NCBI GenBank assembly: GCA_024743075.1
Contig: JANSXG010000017.1
Coordinates: 1 to 33,391, forward strand
Reading direction: 5' to 3'
DNA: 33,391 nucleotides
From: a bacterium
Lineage (GTDB): Bacteria > Planctomycetota > Phycisphaerae > Phycisphaerales > UBA1924
The position numbers were made by a program, and so were the translations under genes. The notes under the pieces were generated by a model. That model did not search any database and was not told where the DNA came from. It saw only the letters and a list, made by a program, of their open reading frames with translations. Below, piece after piece: positions 33,391 through 33,391 of this stretch (position 1 is the first letter of the stretch; each line of letters starts with the position of its first letter).

Positions 33391-33391
33391 G

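Overview
The window is a high-GC bacterial chromosomal segment that reads as a planctomycete, most likely of the Phycisphaerae. The evidence is protein style rather than a marker gene. It has a zinc-ribbon protein of the planctomycete MJ0042 type, a VIT/VWA lipoprotein, dockerin-type calcium loops on a membrane protein, a divergent short omega subunit next to a stand-alone CoaC, an ECF sigma factor, and a MsrB-MsrA fusion. Genes are densely packed on both strands. I see no insertion sequence, prophage, CRISPR array or rRNA.

Layout. 1-1.4 kb: the 3' part of a DsbD-like thiol:disulfide transporter, then a tRNA-Gly(GCC) with a good promoter and terminator. 1.6-2.7 kb: an exported MsrB-MsrA methionine sulfoxide reductase. 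2.7-7.2 kb (minus strand): a five-gene unit transcribed ECF sigma factor -> membrane protein with a dockerin-like tail -> exported cohesin-like protein -> small lipoprotein -> VIT/VWA lipoprotein. 7.3-11.8 kb: an HDAC-family deacetylase, a TGS-less threonyl-tRNA synthetase, and class II fumarase, the last two converging on a perfect bidirectional terminator. 11.8-16.9 kb (plus strand): a signalling cluster made of a membrane-anchored sigma-region-4-like protein, a histidine kinase interrupted by one in-frame TAA, a receiver-XRE regulator and a TPR protein with regularly spaced tryptophans. 16.9-24.4 kb: purA, a zinc-ribbon protein, an FHA protein, hemW, a class A beta-lactamase-like serine hydrolase, rpmA, a secreted protein and a two-part GNAT protein. 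24.4-27.5 kb: the leader region of dnaA (a weak origin candidate), dnaA, and a DegT-family aminotransferase. 27.7-33.4 kb: a coiled-coil protein, a DUF3553 protein, rpoZ-coaC, a polytopic membrane protein, a small anchored protein, and the C-terminal half of mfd, which runs off the right edge through a suspect G12 tract.

Most likely undescribed system. The sigma / dockerin-membrane protein / cohesin-like / VIT-VWA operon has the layout of an envelope-sensing sigma/anti-sigma pair controlling its own cell-surface adhesion or assembly module. The second candidate is the kinase / receiver-XRE / TPR cluster. It has a leaderless-looking promoter overlapped by a perfect inverted repeat and a kinase cut exactly between its two dimerisation helices. 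Functions for both are inferred from domains and order only.
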